DNA of 64,000 bases from JACVRW01 sp963819635. Its GTDB lineage: Bacteria; Actinomycetota; Thermoleophilia; Solirubrobacterales; Thermoleophilaceae. This document shows, piece after piece, positions 61,671 to 64,000 of the stretch (its first letter is position 1; each line of letters begins with the position of its first letter). A program made the position numbers and the translations under genes. The notes beneath the pieces are model-generated. The model worked only from the letters and a program-made list of their open reading frames with translations, had not been told where the DNA came from and searched no databases. The DNA is taken from contig CAWFWX010000011.1 in assembly GCA_963819635.1 (NCBI GenBank), positions 434,001 through 498,000 of the forward strand, given 5' to 3'.

Positions 61671-62816
61671 TCAGCCGTCGTGGCGATGGTGGCCCGATCC
61701 CACCAGGTGTCCGGCGCGCGCCGTCTCCTCGACGAGCTCGGACAGCACGGCGGGCATGCCGCCGCTTGCGAAGGCCGCGCGCTGCCGGAAGGCTCCGTTG
61801 CCCTCGGCGAGGATGCGCTCGATTCCCTCGAGCGCCGCCTCCGAGCCGAGCTCGCGGGCGTAGGGCCGCGCGAGCTCGACGGTGGCGCGCGCGATCTCGG
61901 GCACCGGCCGGAGCGCGCCGTCGTGCCAGAGCGTGGCGTACAGACCGTCGCGCGCCGCGCGGAAGCTCGACTCCATCAGCACCTCGCGCTGCTCCCAGGG
62001 CCCGCGCTCCTCGACGCCGCGGCGCGCCAGCGCGTGCACGAGCGCCGCGAGACCGGCGGCGTTCTCGTGCGAGGACTGGCTGTCCATCGCCCTGACCTCG
62101 ATCGTGCCGAGAATCGGGTGCGGGCGGATGTCCCACCAGATGAACGTGTAATTCGGCATTCCGCCGGCCTCGACCAGCCCCTCCACGCGCTCGGCGAACT
62201 CGTCGAAGGACGCGAACGCGGGCGGGATCTCGGAGCGCGGGAGCGCCCTGAAGACGTGGGCGCGCGCGCTCGCCAGGCCGGAGTCGCGGCCGTACCAGAA
62301 CGGCGAGTTCGCCGCGAGCGCCTGGAGCAGCGGCAGGTGCCCGCGCACGTAGTTGAACGCCCGGATGGCCGCCTCGGCGTCCGGCATGCCCACGTGCACG
62401 TGCAGCGCGCAGGTCGGGGTCCGCGCCTGCAGGCCGCGCATCTCCTCCCCGATCATGCGGTAGCGCTCGCTCGGGTAGTGGACAACGTCCCCGAAGGCGC
62501 CGTCGGGGTGGAGACCCGCGCCGATCGCGGCGGCGCCGGTGTCGTGCAGGCGGCGGCGCAGGGAGCCCAGCGACGCTATGCCCTCACTCGCGTCCGAGCA
62601 GATCGGCGAGACGAGCTCCACGACCGCCGCGTACGCCTCCGGATGGATCCCGCCCTCGCCCGCCGGCACCCTCAGGCGATCGAGCACCTCGGGCGCGGCG
62701 TGCGCGAGCGCGTGCGTCTCGGGATCGACCAGGATGAGCTCCTCCTCGACCCCAAGCGCGAACTCGGCCCCCGCGCCGAAGTTGACCACCGGGATCGCTT
62801 CGCTCGGCTGATTCAT
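61671..62816 (-). CDS. Carboxylate-amine ligase of the GCS2 (YbdK) family
   Basis: The 381-residue protein begins ALGVEEELILVDPETHAL, and has THPCALHVHVGMPDAEAAIRAFNYVRGHL-type and WWDIRPHPILGTIEVRAMDSQ blocks, as in YbdK and EgtA glutamate-cysteine ligases. EgtA would supply gamma-glutamylcysteine for ergothioneine. It lies 47 bases from an EgtC-like amidotransferase, so a thiol-related role is plausible but not shown. It is divergent from the split-barrel/cNMP gene. Confidence 0.8.
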   Translation of the reverse strand: MNQPSEAIPVVNFGAGAEFALGVEEELILVDPETHALAHAAPEVLDRLRVPAGEGGIHPEAYAAVVELVSPICSDASEGIASLGSLRRRLHDTGAAAIGAGLHPDGAFGDVVHYPSERYRMIGEEMRGLQARTPTCALHVHVGMPDAEAAIRAFNYVRGHLPLLQALAANSPFWYGRDSGLASARAHVFRALPRSEIPPAFASFDEFAERVEGLVEAGGMPNYTFIWWDIRPHPILGTIEVRAMDSQSSHENAAGLAALVHALARRGVEERGPWEQREVLMESSFRAARDGLYATLWHDGALRPVPEIARATVELARPYARELGSEAALEGIERILAEGNGAFRQRAAFASGGMPAVLSELVEETARAGHLVGSGHHRHDG

Positions 62817-62940
62817 AAGCGACCCGCGACTCGCGCTTGCATGCGCACGTCACCGAATGTAGCGGTCTCCGGACGGCCCTGGCAAGCTCGGATGAAGGAG
62901 GATAGGCTCGGCCCCGAGCAGCCACCTACCGAGGAGTCAT

Positions 62941-63783
62941 ATGACCGAGCCGACGACGACGCAGGAGGTACCTCCCCGTGTTGTGGAGTTCCTGCGCGAG
63001 AACCAGACCCTGACGCTCGCGACGGCGACGCCCAACGGCGCCCCTCGGGCGACGACGCTCCGCTACGCGAGCGACGACCTGAACCTCTACGTCTGGATGC
63101 GCTCATCGGCGTGGGCCGCGCAGCAGATCGAGCAGAACCCGCTCGTCTCGTTCGCTATCACCCAGGACCCCGCCGGCCTTCAGGGGAGCGGCCAGGCGCG
63201 CGTGGTCCTCTCCGGCGAGGAGGTCGCCCGGGCCGTCGAGCTGTTCAGCGACAAGTTCCCGATGGCCATGGGCACGTCGACGATGAACATCTCGTTCTTC
63301 CGGATCGTGCCGACCAGCGTGAAGCTCGTGGACGAGCGCTACGCCGGCGGCCGCGGCGAGACGCAGATGTTCGCCGGCGCCGAGTTCCAGGTCGACAACG
63401 TCTACAACGTCCTCGACGAGCTGCCGGTGAGCGAGCAGGGCACCATCAGCGGCAAGCTCCAGCGCACGGAGGTCGAGGCCGGGGCGACGATCGCCCGCCA
63501 GGGCGGGCCGGCCGACAAGTTCGTGATCGTGGTCGACGGCGAGGTCGACGTTGTGCGCGAGAGCGACGGGCAGTCCGACACCGTGACGACGCTCGGTCCC
63601 GGCGACTTCTTCGGCGAGGTGTCGATCCTCGCCGAGGCCCAGCGGACCGCCAGCCTCCAGGCGAAGTCGAACGCGACGCTGCTCACGATGGATCGCGACG
63701 AGTTCACCTCGGTCGTAGGCCAGGCGCTCGGCACGCCCGAGTTCGACAGCATCGTCCGGTCGCGCTTCGGGGGAGGTGAGTAG
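62941..63783 (+). CDS. Split-barrel (PNPOx-like) plus cyclic-nucleotide-binding domain fusion
   Basis: ATG after GAGGAG opens 280 residues. Residues about 12-135 are a PNPOx/F420-type split barrel (FLRENQTLTLATATPNGAPRATTLRY, with VSFAITQDPAGLQGSGQARVV); about 155-275 a cNMP-binding domain with GPGDFFGEVSILAEAQRTAS (R235). The RTAS end is similar to the phosphate-binding cassette of CAP-like domains. Such a fusion could gate flavin or F420 chemistry by a nucleotide signal. A flavin reductase gene follows. Confidence 0.78.
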   Translation: MTEPTTTQEVPPRVVEFLRENQTLTLATATPNGAPRATTLRYASDDLNLYVWMRSSAWAAQQIEQNPLVSFAITQDPAGLQGSGQARVVLSGEEVARAVELFSDKFPMAMGTSTMNISFFRIVPTSVKLVDERYAGGRGETQMFAGAEFQVDNVYNVLDELPVSEQGTISGKLQRTEVEAGATIARQGGPADKFVIVVDGEVDVVRESDGQSDTVTTLGPGDFFGEVSILAEAQRTASLQAKSNATLLTMDRDEFTSVVGQALGTPEFDSIVRSRFGGGE

Positions 63784-63824
63784 CGGTCAGCGACTCGCAG
63801 ACAGCCGAGCGGTCGTACTCGACC

Positions 63825-64000
63825 GTGACCGGCTTCTCGGCTAGGGAGTTCCGGAACACGCTCGGCGCCTTCGGCACCGGCGTCACCGTGATCACGACCC
63901 GCGGCGAGGCGCACGACTTCGGCATGACCGCCACGGCGTTCTCGTCCGTGTCGCTCGACCCGCCGCTGGTGCTCGTGTGCGTGATCGCCGGCAGCACCGG
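63825..64000 (+). CDS. Flavin-reductase-like (split-barrel) protein, 3' end cut off by the window
   Basis: The visible codons encode FRNTLGAFGTGVTVITTRGEAHDFGMTATAFSSVSLDPPLVLVCV, the N-terminal block of the flavin-reductase-like family (HpaC or nitrilotriacetate-monooxygenase component B), in which FMN is bound by a TxxF-type loop. No in-frame start lies between the TGA at 63777-63779 and GTG 63825, so that GTG is chosen; an upstream in-frame VSDSQTAERSY-like stretch has no start. It could supply FADH2 to the halogenase-like enzyme 4.5 kb away, a guess from function. Confidence 0.7.
   Translation, partial: MTGFSAREFRNTLGAFGTGVTVITTRGEAHDFGMTATAFSSVSLDPPLVLVCVIAGST

Overview
The window is a compact, very GC-rich bacterial chromosome segment with short intergenic gaps, many 4-bp start/stop overlaps and frequent GTG or TTG starts. 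The gene content (ANTAR regulator, MEDS-HATPase switch protein, membrane-fused spermidine synthase, sigma factors fused to zinc-binding domains, PGPGW membrane protein) suggests Actinomycetota, most likely a soil Thermoleophilia relative. That placement is inference from gene style; no rRNA is present to confirm it. No phage, insertion sequence or CRISPR array was seen. Genes at both window edges are cut off.

Layout. 0-6.3 kb: a truncated metallo-hydrolase, then a minus-strand run of glycerol kinase, PlsC acyltransferase, a secreted alpha/beta-hydrolase and a lytic-transglycosylase-like protein. 6.4-9 kb: a stand-alone biotinyl-domain protein overlapping a crotonase, and two methyltransferases (one RlmA-like). 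10.2-13.2 kb: bioB-bioF-bioD, with bioA separate at 19.9 kb. 13-24 kb: secreted S15 and S8 peptidases, an acyl-CoA synthetase, a fused spermidine-synthase-like membrane protein coupled to an FAD oxidase, rubredoxin, Nudix and RTX-repeat proteins. 24-31 kb: redox and lipid catabolism (SDR, Fe-ADH, SCP2, thioesterase; then Zn-ADH, FAH-family hydratase, ALDH) and a PQQ-type sugar dehydrogenase lipoprotein.

32-36 kb: tRNA-Pro(CGG), two tandem SnoaL-like genes, a MEDS-HATPase regulator and an ECF sigma factor fused to a zinc-binding anti-sigma-like tail. 36-43 kb: a small putative DNA-binding protein, FadD, a frameshifted aminotransferase, an MMPL exporter, a frameshifted anti-sigma-type ATPase and a small alpha-helical protein. 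43-53 kb: an ANTAR regulator, patatin, PBP4-type peptidase, then LigA, SurE, TruA, a methyltransferase and an Rrf2 regulator. 53-59 kb: four overlapping minus-strand genes (flavin halogenase-like enzyme, SnoaL, GNAT, cyclase-ATPase-TPR). 59-64 kb: Ser/Thr kinase, AcpS, a class II amidotransferase, a GCS2 ligase, a split-barrel/cyclic-nucleotide-binding fusion and the start of a flavin reductase.

The most unusual signal is non-coding. Three elements (near 4.0, 43.9 and 60.6 kb) each combine a long variable hairpin with CCCAT on the apical side of the 5' arm and, 7 to 26 bases later, a conserved CRATGCYGTCGTT motif. All three lie at the 3' end of a minus-strand gene in the same orientation. A second repeat (AAGGGGTC-W-GACCC) occurs three times and supplies stop codons to its neighbours. 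All three convergent protein-gene junctions that have a gap are filled by one of these elements, while seven others overlap by exactly CTAG. Three genes carry single-base frameshifts, each repairable by removing one base, which points to sequence error or recent decay.
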